Shown here: positions 50,247 through 59,445 of the stretch, piece by piece | Position numbering within the stretch: position 1 is the stretch's first letter | Layout: each line of letters starts with the position of its first letter | From: Lysobacterales bacterium | GTDB taxonomy: Bacteria; Pseudomonadota; Gammaproteobacteria; Xanthomonadales; Xanthomonadaceae | Assembly: GCA_014946745.1 (NCBI GenBank) | Contig: JADCRD010000001.1 | Location: 1-64,000, forward strand | Length of the DNA: 64,000 nt | Direction: 5' to 3' | Program-made: the position numbers and the translations under genes | The notes under the pieces: generated by a model | The model's database searches: none | Told to the model about the DNA's origin: nothing | The model's input: only the letters and a program-made list of their open reading frames with translations

Positions 50247-50336
50247 GCTAACGCCGCGTTAAGCGGCCGCGGGCCGACAATGTATCAGGAAACATCGAAG
50301 CCCCTCCCCGAGGTCCGCTTGAACGCATAGTTAGCC
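50247..50336 (-). repeat. attC1
   Basis: A 90-base site: GCTAACG-containing box (50247-50252) and GTTAGCC (50330-50336), with arms GCCGCGTTAAGCGGCC and GGTCCGCTTGAACGCATA. Inner sequence carries GGGCCGACAATGTATCAGG. Separates cassettes 1 and 2. Confidence 0.88.
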
Positions 50337-50768
50337 TGCATTCGTGCGCCAATGGATGACTCGCTTTCGGTCGTGCCTTATGCCAACAAACTCTAACCTT
50401 GATGCGCCGACGCCACACCTATGGAATGCATATTGCTCACTGAGTTCCTCGGAAGATGGCCACCACGCGCGCTCAAACTTCTCGTGAACAACTACGGAGT
50501 ATGCAACCTGCGAACAGTGCCCTGGAATTGTGAGCGCAGCCTTCGTGGGCAGATCAAATGACAGCGAACTGGCGTTGCTATCGAGGTTGTGAACTTCACG
50601 GATGTTTGTTGCCTCTGCCGGAACCCAGCCAGGAATCCATCCCTTCTCTACCTGTCTCTCGGAAATGGCGTCTTGCAGGGTGTCATGCGATGAATCAATG
50701 GTCTCCAGAGCACAGGCAGCGATCAGTGCTGGAGTCAACAGAACGAAGACGCGACACCGTATGCTCAT
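50331..50768 (-). CDS. Cassette 1 (attI-proximal): putative lipoprotein
   Basis: A 145-residue protein with a lipoprotein-type signal (MSIRCRVFVLLTPALIAACAL; Cys 19) and a mature part including EKGWIPGWVPAEATNIREVHNLDSNASSLSFDLP and CSQVAYSVVVHEKFERAWWPSSEEL. No family recognised. ATG 50768 is five bases from the attI junction, so this gene would be expressed first from any promoter at the attI side. Most recently gained cassette by position. Confidence 0.7.
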   Translation of the reverse strand: MSIRCRVFVLLTPALIAACALETIDSSHDTLQDAISERQVEKGWIPGWVPAEATNIREVHNLDSNASSLSFDLPTKAALTIPGHCSQVAYSVVVHEKFERAWWPSSEELSEQYAFHRCGVGASRLEFVGIRHDRKRVIHWRTNAG

Positions 50769-50772
50769 GACA

Positions 50773-50939
50773 GGCTAACTACTATTAGACGGAAACCGTC
50801 GTGATAACGCCGCCGCATAATCTGGAGCCGTGCGTGCGGGCCTGAGAAATTTCCTACGTCAATCAGAGTCTTATGCCGACTGTTCCGCCTATCACGTCGG
50901 CCTAATCTGGCGGCCTTTGACGGGACTGGGGGCAGGGCG
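50773..50939 (-). promoter_or_regulatory. attI-like recombination site and intI upstream region
   Basis: The simple site GGCTAAC (50773-50779; GTTAGCC on the minus strand) is where cassette 1 joins. The remaining 160 bases up to the intI ATG are non-coding and include a TTGACG hexamer on the minus strand and a TTGACG near the intI start on the plus strand, so it should hold the cassette promoter and the integrase promoter, but neither can be placed with confidence. No LexA box (CTGTN8ACAG) was seen. Confidence 0.75.
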
Positions 50940-51935
50940 ATGGGATCGTCGCATCGGCAGGATGCGCAGGCAAGTGCGGCGCCGCGGTTGATGGATCAGG
51001 TTCGGAATCGCATTCGTCGCCTTGGCATGGCCCTGCGGACCGAAGAGGCGTACTGCGGTTGGATCGCGCGTTTCATTCGCAGCAACGGCATGCGTCACCC
51101 GCGCGAAATGGGCGCCCCTGAGGTCGAGGCGTTTCTGAGCCTGCTTGCCGCCAAGCATCAAGTGGCAGCTTCAACCCAGAACCAGGCCTTGGCGGCGCTG
51201 TTGTTCCTCTACCGCGAGGTGCTGGGCGTCGAGCTGCCCTGGATGGGGGACATTCGCCGCGCCAAACGGCCCGAGCGGGTGCCGGTGGTGATGAGCCGCG
51301 ATGAGGTGCGGCGGGTGCTCGAGCAGCTGCAGGGCGTGAGTTGGCTGGTGTGTGGGCTGCTCTACGGCAGCGGCCTGCGCCTGCTCGAAGCGCTGCGGCT
51401 GCGCGTGCTCGATCTGGACTTCTCGCGTCTGGAGTTGACGGTGCGCCAGGGCAAGGGCGGCAAGGACAGGCGCACCATGCTGGCGCAGCCCATGCTCGAG
51501 CCTCTTCAGTTGCATCTGGCAGCGGTGCGCCAGCTGCACGATCGCGAGCGCGGGCTGGGCCAGGGCTTGGTGCTTTTGCCCAACGCGCTTGCCCGCAAGA
51601 GTCCCAAGGCCTCCGCCGAGTGGCGCTGGCAGTTCGTGTTTCCCGCAAGCCAGCGTTCACAGGACCCGCGCAGCGGGCATGTGGGCCGGCATCATCTGCA
51701 CGAGTCCGGTGTGCAGAAGGCGGTGCGCGTGGCCGTGATTCGTGCCGGCGTACAGAAACACGCGACCTGCCACACCTTCCGCCACAGCTTCGCGACCCAC
51801 TTGATTGAGGACGGCTACGACATCCGCACGGTGCAGGAGTTGCTTGGGCACAGCGATGTCAGCACCACGCAGATCTACACGCATGTTCTGAATCGCGGTG
51901 GATTGGCGGTGCGGAGTCCGTTGGATCGCGGTTGA
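50940..51935 (+). CDS. intI: Integron integrase IntI (tyrosine recombinase)
   Basis: A 331-residue tyrosine recombinase with all catalytic boxes: Arg147 in [12 protein letters not shown], the [11 protein letters not shown] box, LGHSDVSTT and nucleophile Tyr313 in QIYTHVL. The additional integron-specific patch, about residues 228-260 ([29 protein letters not shown]), is present and separates IntI from ordinary phage integrases. Length is normal and no frameshift is seen, so the enzyme should be active. It is transcribed away from the cassettes. Its last codons ([13 protein letters not shown]) are repeated downstream at 52120-52150. Confidence 0.96.
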   Translation: MGSSHRQDAQASAAPRLMDQVRNRIRRLGMALRTEEAYCGWIARFIRSNGMRHPREMGAPEVEAFLSLLAAKHQVAASTQNQALAALLFLYREVLGVELPWMGDIRRAKRPERVPVVMSRDEVRRVLEQLQGVSWLVCGLLYGSGLRLLEALRLRVLDLDFSRLELTVRQGKGGKDRRTMLAQPMLEPLQLHLAAVRQLHDRERGLGQGLVLLPNALARKSPKASAEWRWQFVFPASQRSQDPRSGHVGRHHLHESGVQKAVRVAVIRAGVQKHATCHTFRHSFATHLIEDGYDIRTVQELLGHSDVSTTQIYTHVLNRGGLAVRSPLDRG

Positions 51936-52530
51936 GGGCCGTGTCGCGATTCGGCCAGCTTTGGGCCCTGTTCGCTTGAGGGGTGCTCGCCCCCTCTCCC
52001 CAACCTGCCTTCGCTTCGCTCGGGCTCCGGAGGGTGACGGCTGCCACCGGCAGCCGACAAACACTCTCCTCCGCTTCCCACGAGGGGAGAGGGGCTCAGA
52101 GCGGCACTTGCGCGGTGGGTTGGTGGTGCGGAGTCCGTTGGATCGTAAGTGAGGGCTGTGCCGCGATGCGGCCAGTTCTGGGCCCTGTGCATTTGAGGGG
52201 CGTTTGCCCCCGCTCCCCAACCTGCCTTCGCTTCGCTCGGGCTTCGGAGAGTGTCGGCTGCCACCGGCAACCGACAAACACTCTCCTCCGCTTCCCACGA
52301 GGGGAGAGGGGCTCAAGGCGGCACTCGTGCGGATGCGGGACTTGAGCCTCCGATGCCATCGGAACTCGCGCGTGCAGCGGCTTGAAGGTGTCTTCCGCTG
52401 GGCGCCGTGCGCTTGAGGGAGTGCCACCCCCGCTCCCCCACGTTCTGTTGCTTCGCTCGAACTCCGGCGCATGTCGGTTGCCACCGTCAGATCACGCACC
52501 TGCTCTACCGCTTTACTGCAGCGGACAAGG
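51895..52530. repeat. Direct tandem repeats after intI, about 215-bp unit
   Basis: Two copies and a degenerate third. The unit starts within the intI tail (GCGGAGTCCGTTGGATCG at 51913 and again at 52128), continues with GGGCCGTGTCGCGATTCGGCC/GGGCTGTGCCGCGATGCGGCC, then the dispersed-repeat core (51988-52096, 52207-52313; third 52428-52530) with the CTTCGCTTCGCTCGGGCTC and CCGCTTCCCACGAGGGGAGAGGGG segments. No gene is encoded. The second copy contains an intact copy of the last 12 codons of intI, so the array grew by duplication through the integrase 3' end. A further copy of the core lies at 29418-29530. Confidence 0.85.
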
Positions 52531-52564
52531 GCTCAATCGGCGTTCGCGCGGCCGCGCTGCGATC

Positions 52565-53713
52565 TCAGCTGAAGTTCAAGCCGCCATCGGCGCCTGCGCG
52601 TGCAGCGGGCGGTGCGTGGAAGGTGTCGGCGTACGGGTCGTGTTCGTCGGCGCCGCCTTCGGACAGGCGGATCTTCAGCGACAGGCCGTCGCGCGAGTCG
52701 GCTTTGCGCAGGGCTTCTTCGAGTTCAATCTTGCCTTCCTTGTACAGGCGGTACAGGGACTGGTCGAAGGTCTGCATGCCTTCCTGCAGCGAGCGCTCCA
52801 TGGCTTCTTTGACCTCATGCACCTGGCCGCGGCGGATCATGTCGCGGATCAGCGGGGTGTTGATGAGGATCTCCACCGCCGGCAGGCGCTTGCCGTCGAC
52901 GCCGGTGACCAGGCGCTGGCTGATCACGGCCTTCAGGTTCAGGGCCAGGTTCATCAGCACGTTCTTGTGCGCCGATTCCGGGAAGAAGTTGAGGATGCGC
53001 TCCAGGGTCTGGTCGGCGTTGTTCGAGTGCAGGGTGGCCAGACACAGGTGGCCGGTTTCGGCAAAGGCGATCGCCGATTCCATCGTCGTGGCATCGAGGA
53101 TTTCGCCGATCAGGATCACGTCCGGTGCTTCACGCATCGCGTTCTTCAGCGCGTTGGCGAAGGCGTGGGTGTCGAGGCCGACTTCGCGCTGGTTGACGAT
53201 GGATTTCTTGTGCCGGTGCAGGAACTCGATCGGGTCCTCGATGGTGAGGATGTGGCCCGAGCTGCTGCTGTTGCGGTGGTCGATCATGGCCGCGAGGCTG
53301 GTCGACTTGCCCGAGCCGGTGGAGCCGACCACGAGGATCAGGCCGCGGGCTTCCATCACGAGGTCTTTCAGCACCGGCGGCAGCTTGAGCTGGTCGACGT
53401 TGGGAATCTCGCTCTTGATCGCGCGGATCACCATGCCCACTTCGCCGCGCTGCTTGAACACGTTGATGCGGAAGCGGCCGGCATCTTTCACGGCAATCGC
53501 CATGTTGAGCTCAAGGTCGCGCTCGAAGGCGGGCACCTGGCCCTCATCCATCAGCGAGTAAGCGATCTTCTTGACCATGCCGGCCGGCAGGCCGGTGTTG
53601 CCCAGCGGATACAGCTTGCCTTCGACCTTGATGTTGACCGGAGCGCCCGTGGTCAAAAACATGTCGGACGCGTTTTTCTCGGTCATCAGCTTGAGAAAGT
53701 AGCCGATATCCAT
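52565..53713 (-). CDS. pilU: Type IV pilus retraction ATPase PilU
   Basis: A 382-residue PilT/PilU-type secretion ATPase. Conserved segments are MDIGYFLKLMTEKNASDMFLTTGAP, Walker A VVGSTGSGKSTSLAAM, the Asp box IEDPIEFLHRHKKSIVNQREVGLDT, Walker B DVILIGEILDATTM and the His box TGHLCLATLHSNNADQT. The HRHKKSIVNQRE and ILDATTM forms and the long charged tail are PilU-like rather than PilT-like. It assists PilT in pilus retraction. ATG 53713 was chosen for the conserved start. PilT is not in the window. Confidence 0.93.
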   Translation of the reverse strand: MDIGYFLKLMTEKNASDMFLTTGAPVNIKVEGKLYPLGNTGLPAGMVKKIAYSLMDEGQVPAFERDLELNMAIAVKDAGRFRINVFKQRGEVGMVIRAIKSEIPNVDQLKLPPVLKDLVMEARGLILVVGSTGSGKSTSLAAMIDHRNSSSSGHILTIEDPIEFLHRHKKSIVNQREVGLDTHAFANALKNAMREAPDVILIGEILDATTMESAIAFAETGHLCLATLHSNNADQTLERILNFFPESAHKNVLMNLALNLKAVISQRLVTGVDGKRLPAVEILINTPLIRDMIRRGQVHEVKEAMERSLQEGMQTFDQSLYRLYKEGKIELEEALRKADSRDGLSLKIRLSEGGADEHDPYADTFHAPPAARAGADGGLNFS

Positions 53714-53864
53714 GAAGCTGCTCCCCTTGTGTGTGGGTGTGCGCTGCCGATTAGAACCCTTGGGCTCCAAGCGTTTCGGCCGCTGCGAGATGCTGGGATC
53801 GCCGCTTAAGGCGAAGGTCAACCCGGGCGCGCCCCCAGGGCGCCCCTCTTGAACGCCGGATGAT

Positions 53865-54242
53865 ATGACAGGTCAACGTTTATGTTTCCTTGCGCTGGTT
53901 CTCGGTGCAAGCCTTGTGCCTCCGCTCCACGCCCAGTCCCGCAAGGAGCCCCTGCCCGAAGTGCTGCGCGCCGAGCGCGCCGTGGGTGACGCCCTGCGGG
54001 CCGAGGCCGATGTACATGCGCGGAACGAGCTTGAGCTGGCGCAGAGTCTGCTCGCTGAGGCGCGTGATCTCGAAGCCAAGCGCAAGCGCCGCGATGCGCA
54101 GGGCGTGGCGCAGCGCGCCGAGCTGGAAGCGCGTTTGGCCGAAGCGCGCGCTGGCAACAACCGGCTGCGCTCCGAAGTGCGTGCGCGCAGCGAGGACAAC
54201 GCCCGCCTGCGCCGCGAGCTGCTCGACGGGGGCGCGCGATGA
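53865..54242 (+). CDS. Secreted coiled-coil protein, DUF4398-like
   Basis: A 125-residue protein with a signal peptide (cleavage after LHA, about residue 23) and a continuous charged helix (APERAVGDALRAEADVHARNELELAQSLLAEARDLEAKRKRRDAQG...). DUF4398-type proteins look like this. It overlaps the following OmpA-family gene by four bases (ATGA), so the two are translationally coupled and probably act together. Confidence 0.75.
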   Translation: MTGQRLCFLALVLGASLVPPLHAQSRKEPLPEVLRAERAVGDALRAEADVHARNELELAQSLLAEARDLEAKRKRRDAQGVAQRAELEARLAEARAGNNRLRSEVRARSEDNARLRRELLDGGAR

Positions 54243-55192
54243 GCCGCCTTGCCGTGGCGCTGATGGGCCTGCTGCTGGCGCTGCCCCTGCAGGCCCAGCG
54301 CCCTGACCCCGAACTTGAACTGCAGCGACTCCAGGGCGAGCTGGCCGAGCTGGAGGCCGAGCCCAGCCTGATGGGGCGCGCGCGTCTTGAGATGGAGCTG
54401 GCGCGTGTCGCCGTGCAGGCGGTCGCCGACGCGTCGCGCCGCAACCGCCCGCAGGCCGAGTACGCGGCGGCGCGGCGCATCGAGATCGCCCGCGCGGTCG
54501 CCGAGACCGAGATGCTGGCCGACCAGCTGGTGCAGCTAGAGCGCGAGCGCGATGCCATCCTGATCGAGGCCAGTCGTCGCGATGCCGAGCAGCTGCGCCG
54601 CGAGGTCGAGCGCCTGCGCCTGCAGAATCTTACCCGCGCTGAAGAAACCGAGCGCGCCTTGGAAGAGGTGCAGGCTGCGCGCCTCGACAGTGAGATCAGC
54701 GCGGCCCAGGCCGAGCAGGCGCTTCGGCTGGCCGAGGCGCAGGCGCTGGAAGCCCAGCTCTCGCGCCGCGAGGCCGAACTGGCTGCGGCCGCCGCCGACA
54801 GCCTGCGCATGCAGCTGCAGGGCATGACCGCGCGCAGCGAAGCGCGCGGCCAGGTGATGACGATTTCTGGCGAGGCCTTTGCCAGCGGCCAGAGTGCGCT
54901 GCGCGCCGAGGCCCGCGACAACCTGCAGAAGGTCATTGACCTGATCAATGCCAACCCTGGCGCCCCCGTGCTGATTGAGGGCCATACCGACAGCCAGGGC
55001 AGCGCCAACCTCAACCAGGTGCTGTCGCAGCGCCGCGCCGAGGCCGTGCGCGATGCGCTGATCCAGAAGGGCGTCGACGGCAGCCGCCTGCGCGCGGTGG
55101 GCTTGGGCAAGGACCGTCCAGTCGCCGACAACGGCACCGCCGAGGGCCGTGCCCGCAATCGTCGCGTGGAAGTGGTGGTCGAGAAGCCCTGA
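54239..55192 (+). CDS. OmpA-family outer-membrane protein
   Basis: A 317-residue protein: signal peptide (residues 1-20), a long alpha-helical coiled coil (about 25-200, rich in A, E, R, Q), and a C-terminal OmpA domain with the peptidoglycan-binding signature GHTDSQGSANLNQVLSQRRAEAVRDAL and GLGKDRPVADNGTAEGRARNRRVEV. The helical stalk plus OmpA end suggests tethering between outer membrane and wall. Coupled to the upstream coiled-coil gene. Confidence 0.9.
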   Translation: MSRLAVALMGLLLALPLQAQRPDPELELQRLQGELAELEAEPSLMGRARLEMELARVAVQAVADASRRNRPQAEYAAARRIEIARAVAETEMLADQLVQLERERDAILIEASRRDAEQLRREVERLRLQNLTRAEETERALEEVQAARLDSEISAAQAEQALRLAEAQALEAQLSRREAELAAAAADSLRMQLQGMTARSEARGQVMTISGEAFASGQSALRAEARDNLQKVIDLINANPGAPVLIEGHTDSQGSANLNQVLSQRRAEAVRDALIQKGVDGSRLRAVGLGKDRPVADNGTAEGRARNRRVEVVVEKP

Positions 55193-55304
55193 GCCGGCCT
55201 TCTGCCCGGGGCGCCGCACAGTAAGGCGTGACGCCTGCGTTGGTCGGGCGCTTGTGCGTCGCGGGGTGGGCCGTTCGAGCGGAGATCGCGGGCATCCAGG
55301 CCGC

Positions 55305-55432
55305 GCTCCGACCGGCCCTCACCCCAACCCCTCTCCCAGTGGGAGAGGGGCTCACGGCGTGGCTCGTGGACGCATTGCAGTGCTCCGACCGGCCCTCACC
55401 GCAACCCCTCTCTTCCAGTGGCAGAGGGGCTC
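55305..55432. repeat. Two direct copies of a hairpin-bearing repeat
   Basis: Unit 1 (55305-55353) and unit 2 (55382-55432) both read GCTCCGACCGGCCCTCACC.CAACCCCTCTC...AGTGG.AGAGGGGCTC. Each contains an inverted repeat, CCCTCTCCCAGTGGGAGAGGG. They lie in about 700 bases without a recognisable gene (55193-55905). Confidence 0.7.
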
Positions 55433-55827
55433 TGTCTGGGCCCGGGGGGTGCTCGTGGGCGGACTTCAGATAAGCGCACTGCACAGGCTTGCAGTCGCTG
55501 CAGTCATCCATTCTGTCCGCCCGTCGCGGCGCTACCGGCGGCCGAGCCAAGCTGACCTTGAGTCGCGGAACCTGCCGAAGTTCCCGAGGCAAGCGGGTCG
55601 GGAACGTTCTGACCTCACAGATGTGCGCGGCGCCTGAATCTGCGGCACTTCGGCCTTGAAGGGGTGGGGCGGGCGGAGTAGGGTCGATCCCGGGTGCGGC
55701 GGTTCCGCACCGGAGCGTCCACGCATGCCGAAAGCAGCAGCGCCCGGTTCGCAGTTCTACACGTCAGGCGGCGCGCAGGCGCGCGTCGGGCTGCAGGAGG
55801 TCCGCGCCCACACCCTTTCTTGATCCC

Positions 55828-55866
55828 CCGCGACCCGCCCGGCCCCGCTGCTGGCGGGTGTCGCGG
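55828..55866 (+). other. Long hairpin upstream of ydcH
   Basis: CCGCGACCCGCC at 55828 pairs with GGCGGGTGTCGCGG ending at 55866 with one bulge, across a 14-base loop. It is 40 bases ahead of the ydcH start. It may be a terminator for something upstream without T-run, or an mRNA structure. Nothing else is recognised between 55440 and 55827. Confidence 0.4.
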
Positions 55867-55905
55867 CGATCGTCTCGATGGATCCACCACCCCGGAGGAT
55901 TCGCG

Positions 55906-56124
55906 ATGTTCGAAGGTCAGCAGCCCGAAGTCGAAACCCTGATGCAGGCCGATTCGGAGTTCCGCCAGCTCTATCACCGTCACCGACAGCTCGACAAGAA
56001 AGTATTGGACGCCGAACTCGGCGTGCTGCCGGTGGACGCCAACACCCTGCGTCTGATGAAGCGCGAGAAGCTGCAGGCCAAGCAGAAGCTCACCCGCATG
56101 TTCGAGCGCCATCGAACGCATTGA
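55906..56124 (+). CDS. YdcH/DUF465 small protein
   Basis: A 72-residue helical protein. The DUF465 pattern is clear: a first helix MQADSEFRQLYHRHRQLDKKVLDAE, the turn, and LMKREKLQAKQKLTRMFERHR. Start ATG 55906 follows GGAGG at 55893-55897. These small proteins are widespread in proteobacteria and of unknown function. A terminator follows directly. Confidence 0.9.
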   Translation: MFEGQQPEVETLMQADSEFRQLYHRHRQLDKKVLDAELGVLPVDANTLRLMKREKLQAKQKLTRMFERHRTH

Positions 56125-56145
56125 GCTCGGCGCACAGCGTTGCGG

Positions 56146-56178
56146 AAGGGCGATCCTGCGGGGTCGCCCTTTCTTTTT
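56146..56178 (+). terminator. Terminator after ydcH
   Basis: Stem AAGGGCGATCC (56146-56156) with GGTCGCCCTTT (56162-56172), one mismatch, followed by CTTTTTC. The heptamer repeats begin right after. Confidence 0.85.
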
Positions 56179-56208
56179 CGGGATTGGGGATTGGGGATTC
56201 GGGATTCG
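56179..56208. repeat. GGGATT heptamer repeats after ydcH
   Basis: GGGATTGGGGATTGGGGATTCGGGATTCG, four units, the same unit as at 26791 and 29285. A perfect 18-base palindrome, GGTGGGTCTTGACCCACC, lies about 20 bases further on (about 56230-56247). The remainder of 56250-56495 holds no gene. Confidence 0.65.
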
Positions 56209-56495
56209 CCAAGAGCGAAGCGCTGCATAGGGTGGGTCTTGACCCACCGCCGCTGAACGTTTGGCCCGCGCTGAAGGCCGCCGTCGCAGGCTTGCCTGGC
56301 GCTGCGAGGTCCAACGCCCGGTCACATGGGGCGTGCGTGACTCGATGACGCTCGTGGTGTCCGGTGTGGCGTGCTCGATGCGTCTCGCCTGTGGCGCCGG
56401 CATCCCGTCCTCCGCGACCTGCGCGCACGGGCTTACCCGCCGCCTTCACCCCCGCCCGCTATCCTGTGCGACCGGCTCACTCGCAGGATCTCCGC

Positions 56496-57467
56496 ATGCT
56501 TTACCGCCGCATGGGCTCGACCGGCCTCAAGCTCTCCGCGCTGTCGTTCGGCGCCTGGGTCACCTTCGGTGGGCGCGTCGGCCGCAGCGAGGCGCGCAAC
56601 CTGATCGCGCAGGCCTACGACGCGGGCATCAACTTCTTCGACAACGCCGAGGTCTACGCCCGCGGTGACGCCGAGCGCCTGATGGGCGATGTGATCGCCG
56701 ACCTGCGCCTGCCGCGCGATGCCTGGTGCGTGTCGAGCAAGGTGCTGTGGGGCAGTGTCGACAACCCGCGGCCGACGCAAATGGGCCTGTCGCGCAAGCA
56801 CGTGATCGAGGCCTGCCACGCCGCGCTGAAGCGCCTGCATGTGGATTACCTCGATCTCTATTTCTGCCATCGCCCCGACCCCGAAACGCCGGTCGAGGAA
56901 ACCGTACGGGCGATGGACGCGCTGATCCGCCAGGGCAAGGTGCTGTACTGGGGCACCTCGGAATGGCCGGCCGAGCTGATCCGCGAGGCCCACCGCATCG
57001 CCCGCGCCCTGCACCTGCACGCGCCGAGTGTCGAACAGCCGCAGTACAACCTGCTGCACCGCGAGCGCGTCGAGCTGGAGTACGCGCCGCTGTGCAGCGA
57101 GCTTGGCATGGGCACCACGGTGTGGTCGCCGCTGGCCTCGGGCCTGCTGACCGGCAAGTACCTCGATGGCGTGCCCGCCGACAGCCGCTTCACCGCGCCC
57201 GGCTACGAGTGGCTGTCGCGCAAGCTCGAGGAAGACCCCGAGCGCCGCCCGCGCCAGCTGCGTGACTTTGTCGCGTTGGCCGCTGAGCACCGGGCGACGC
57301 CGGCGCAGCTGGCCATCGCCTGGTGTCTGGCCAATCCGCAGGTGTCGAGCGTGATTCTTGGCGCCTCGAAGCCGGCCCAGCTTGCCGACAACCTCGGCGC
57401 GCTCGAACTGCACTCGCGCCTGCACGAAGCCGACATCGCCCGCATCGAGGCGGTGTTCGCGCGCTGA
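56496..57467 (+). CDS. Aldo/keto reductase (potassium channel beta-subunit type)
   Basis: A 323-residue NADPH-dependent reductase. Signature motifs: [10 protein letters not shown], the catalytic tyrosine in [20 protein letters not shown], the lysine in VSSKVLWG, the histidine in [20 protein letters not shown], and [15 protein letters not shown] at the cofactor end. The [16 protein letters not shown] stretch marks the AKR6/Kv-beta group, normally acting on aldehydes or ketones. It lies directly upstream of trpG but with 150 bases between, so it is likely a separate unit. Confidence 0.92.
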   Translation: MLYRRMGSTGLKLSALSFGAWVTFGGRVGRSEARNLIAQAYDAGINFFDNAEVYARGDAERLMGDVIADLRLPRDAWCVSSKVLWGSVDNPRPTQMGLSRKHVIEACHAALKRLHVDYLDLYFCHRPDPETPVEETVRAMDALIRQGKVLYWGTSEWPAELIREAHRIARALHLHAPSVEQPQYNLLHRERVELEYAPLCSELGMGTTVWSPLASGLLTGKYLDGVPADSRFTAPGYEWLSRKLEEDPERRPRQLRDFVALAAEHRATPAQLAIAWCLANPQVSSVILGASKPAQLADNLGALELHSRLHEADIARIEAVFAR

Positions 57468-57619
57468 GCCGGCAACGCGTTCCACAGGGCGAGCGGCGCC
57501 GGCGTGGCGCGGGAGAAAGCGTCGCAAGCGCCCGCGCGCACTGCCGCTATCCTGTGCGCCCCGCGCGGGCGAGCGCTTCGCGAATCGCCCTTCGCCACCA
57601 CGCATGCACGGAGCAGCCC

Positions 57620-58216
57620 ATGCTGCTGATGATCGACAACTACGACAGTTTTACCTACAACCTCGTGCAGTACTTCGGCGAGCTTGGCGAGCAGGTCCAC
57701 GTGATCCGCAACGACCAGCTCGATGTCGACGCCATTGCAGCGCTGCAACCCGCGCGCATCGTGATCTCGCCGGGGCCGTGCACGCCTAACGAGGCCGGCG
57801 TCTCGCTCGAGGTGATCGAGCGTCTGGGCGCGCGCATTCCCATTCTCGGCGTGTGTCTTGGCCATCAGGGCATCGGCCAGGCTTTCGGTGGCCGGGTGAT
57901 TCGTGCGAGTCGGATCATGCACGGCAAGACCTCGCCGGTGCATCACCGCGGCAAGGGCGTGTTTGCCGGTCTGCCTTCGCCCTTCGAAGCAACGCGCTAC
58001 CACTCGCTGGTAGTGGAGCAGGGAAGCCTGCCCGACTGCCTTGAAGTCACCGCCTGGACCGAAAACGCTGACGGCTCGATGGAAGAGATCATGGGCCTGC
58101 GCCACCGCGAGCTGCCGATCGAAGGCGTGCAGTTCCACCCTGAGTCCATCCTCACCCAGCACGGTCACGCACTGCTGGCCAACTTCCTCGGCCGGCCGGC
58201 CGCGCGCGCCGCCTAA
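57620..58216 (+). CDS. trpG: Anthranilate synthase glutamine amidotransferase component TrpG
   Basis: A 198-residue class I amidotransferase. The triad is complete: Cys in [15 protein letters not shown], His and Glu in [11 protein letters not shown]. It supplies ammonia to TrpE; it could also serve PabB in folate synthesis. Start ATG 57620 gives the family [19 protein letters not shown]. trpD follows after 23 bases. trpE is not in the window. Confidence 0.96.
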   Translation: MLLMIDNYDSFTYNLVQYFGELGEQVHVIRNDQLDVDAIAALQPARIVISPGPCTPNEAGVSLEVIERLGARIPILGVCLGHQGIGQAFGGRVIRASRIMHGKTSPVHHRGKGVFAGLPSPFEATRYHSLVVEQGSLPDCLEVTAWTENADGSMEEIMGLRHRELPIEGVQFHPESILTQHGHALLANFLGRPAARAA

Positions 58217-58239
58217 GGCGCAGACCAGAGGCATCGAGC

Positions 58240-59298
58240 ATGCAGGCAGCACGCACCCTCAGCATCACGCCGCAGGCCGCGCTTCAGCGCACCATCGAGC
58301 ATCGCGAGATCTTCCACGACGAGATGATCGACCTGATGCGTCAGATCATGCGTGGCGAGGTCTCGCCGGTGATGGCTGCGGCCATCCTCACCGGCCTGCG
58401 AGTCAAGAAGGAAACCATCGGCGAGATCACCGGCGCCGCCGTGGTCATGCGCGAGCTTTCGGCCAAGGTCGAGGTGGCGGAGTCTCCGAACTTTGTCGAC
58501 ATCGTCGGCACCGGCGGCGACGGCGCGCACAGCTTCAACATCAGCACGGCCAGCATGTTCGTGGTGGCTGCGGCCGGCGGCCGGGTCGCCAAGCATGGCA
58601 ACCGCAGCGTGTCGTCGAAGTCCGGCAGCGCTGACGTGCTGGAGGCGCTGGGTGCGCGCATCGATCTGCAGCCGGCGCAGGTGGCGCGCTGCATCGAAGA
58701 GATCGGCATCGGCTTCATGTTCGCGCCGATTCACCATCCGGCGATGAAGAACATCGCCCCCGTGCGCCGCGAGATGGGCGTGCGCACGATCTTCAACATC
58801 CTCGGGCCGCTGACCAATCCCGCCGGCGCGCCGAACATTCTGATGGGCGTGTTCCATCCTGATCTGGTCGGCATCCAAGTGCGCGTGCTGCAGCGCTTGG
58901 GCGCCAAGCACGCGCTGGTGGTGTACGGTCGCGACGGCATGGACGAGATCTCGCTGGGTGCGGCGACGCTGGTCGGCGAGCTGCGCGACGGCGTGGTGCG
59001 CGAGTACGAAATCGAGCCCGAGGATTTCGGCCTGCAGATGGCCTCCTCGCGCAACCTGCAGGTGGCCGACTCGACGGAATCGAAGGCGCGCGTGATCGAA
59101 GCGCTGGAAGGCCATAGCGGCGTGGCCCAGGACATCGTGTGTCTCAACGCGGGGGCGGCCCTGTACGCGGCGGACGTGGCGGCCAGCATCGCCGACGGTA
59201 TCGCGCTTGCGCGCGCGGCGATCGCTTCGGGCGCGGCCCTGCAGCGCATGCACGATTTCATCGCCACTACGCAGAAGCTGAGTTCGCAGTCCACCTGA
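58240..59298 (+). CDS. trpD: Anthranilate phosphoribosyltransferase TrpD
   Basis: A 352-residue enzyme joining anthranilate to PRPP. Conserved PRPP-binding and active-site motifs are [41 protein letters not shown] and [21 protein letters not shown]. The start ATG 58240 precedes a normal N-terminal helix domain. Second gene of the trpGDC operon, 147 bases ahead of trpC. Confidence 0.97.
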   Translation: MQAARTLSITPQAALQRTIEHREIFHDEMIDLMRQIMRGEVSPVMAAAILTGLRVKKETIGEITGAAVVMRELSAKVEVAESPNFVDIVGTGGDGAHSFNISTASMFVVAAAGGRVAKHGNRSVSSKSGSADVLEALGARIDLQPAQVARCIEEIGIGFMFAPIHHPAMKNIAPVRREMGVRTIFNILGPLTNPAGAPNILMGVFHPDLVGIQVRVLQRLGAKHALVVYGRDGMDEISLGAATLVGELRDGVVREYEIEPEDFGLQMASSRNLQVADSTESKARVIEALEGHSGVAQDIVCLNAGAALYAADVAASIADGIALARAAIASGAALQRMHDFIATTQKLSSQST

Positions 59299-59445
59299 TT
59301 CACGCGTCGATAAAGCATGCGCGAAGCCGCCGCGCAAGGCTGGATTCCTGTCGCACAAGCGGGCACCCTTGCGCCGCCTTGCCGCGGCCCGCGAATTGCA
59401 GCGGCTTCTGAACAACCGAACACGCACGCCTGAGCACACAGACCC

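Noticed and set aside
50773-50939. LexA box or defined Pc promoter in the attI region
   Set aside because: No CTGTN8ACAG match and no hexamer pair with acceptable spacing on either strand.
55149-55637. 162-residue plus-strand frame after the OmpA gene
   Set aside because: It runs through two repeat units and lacks a plausible start or domain.
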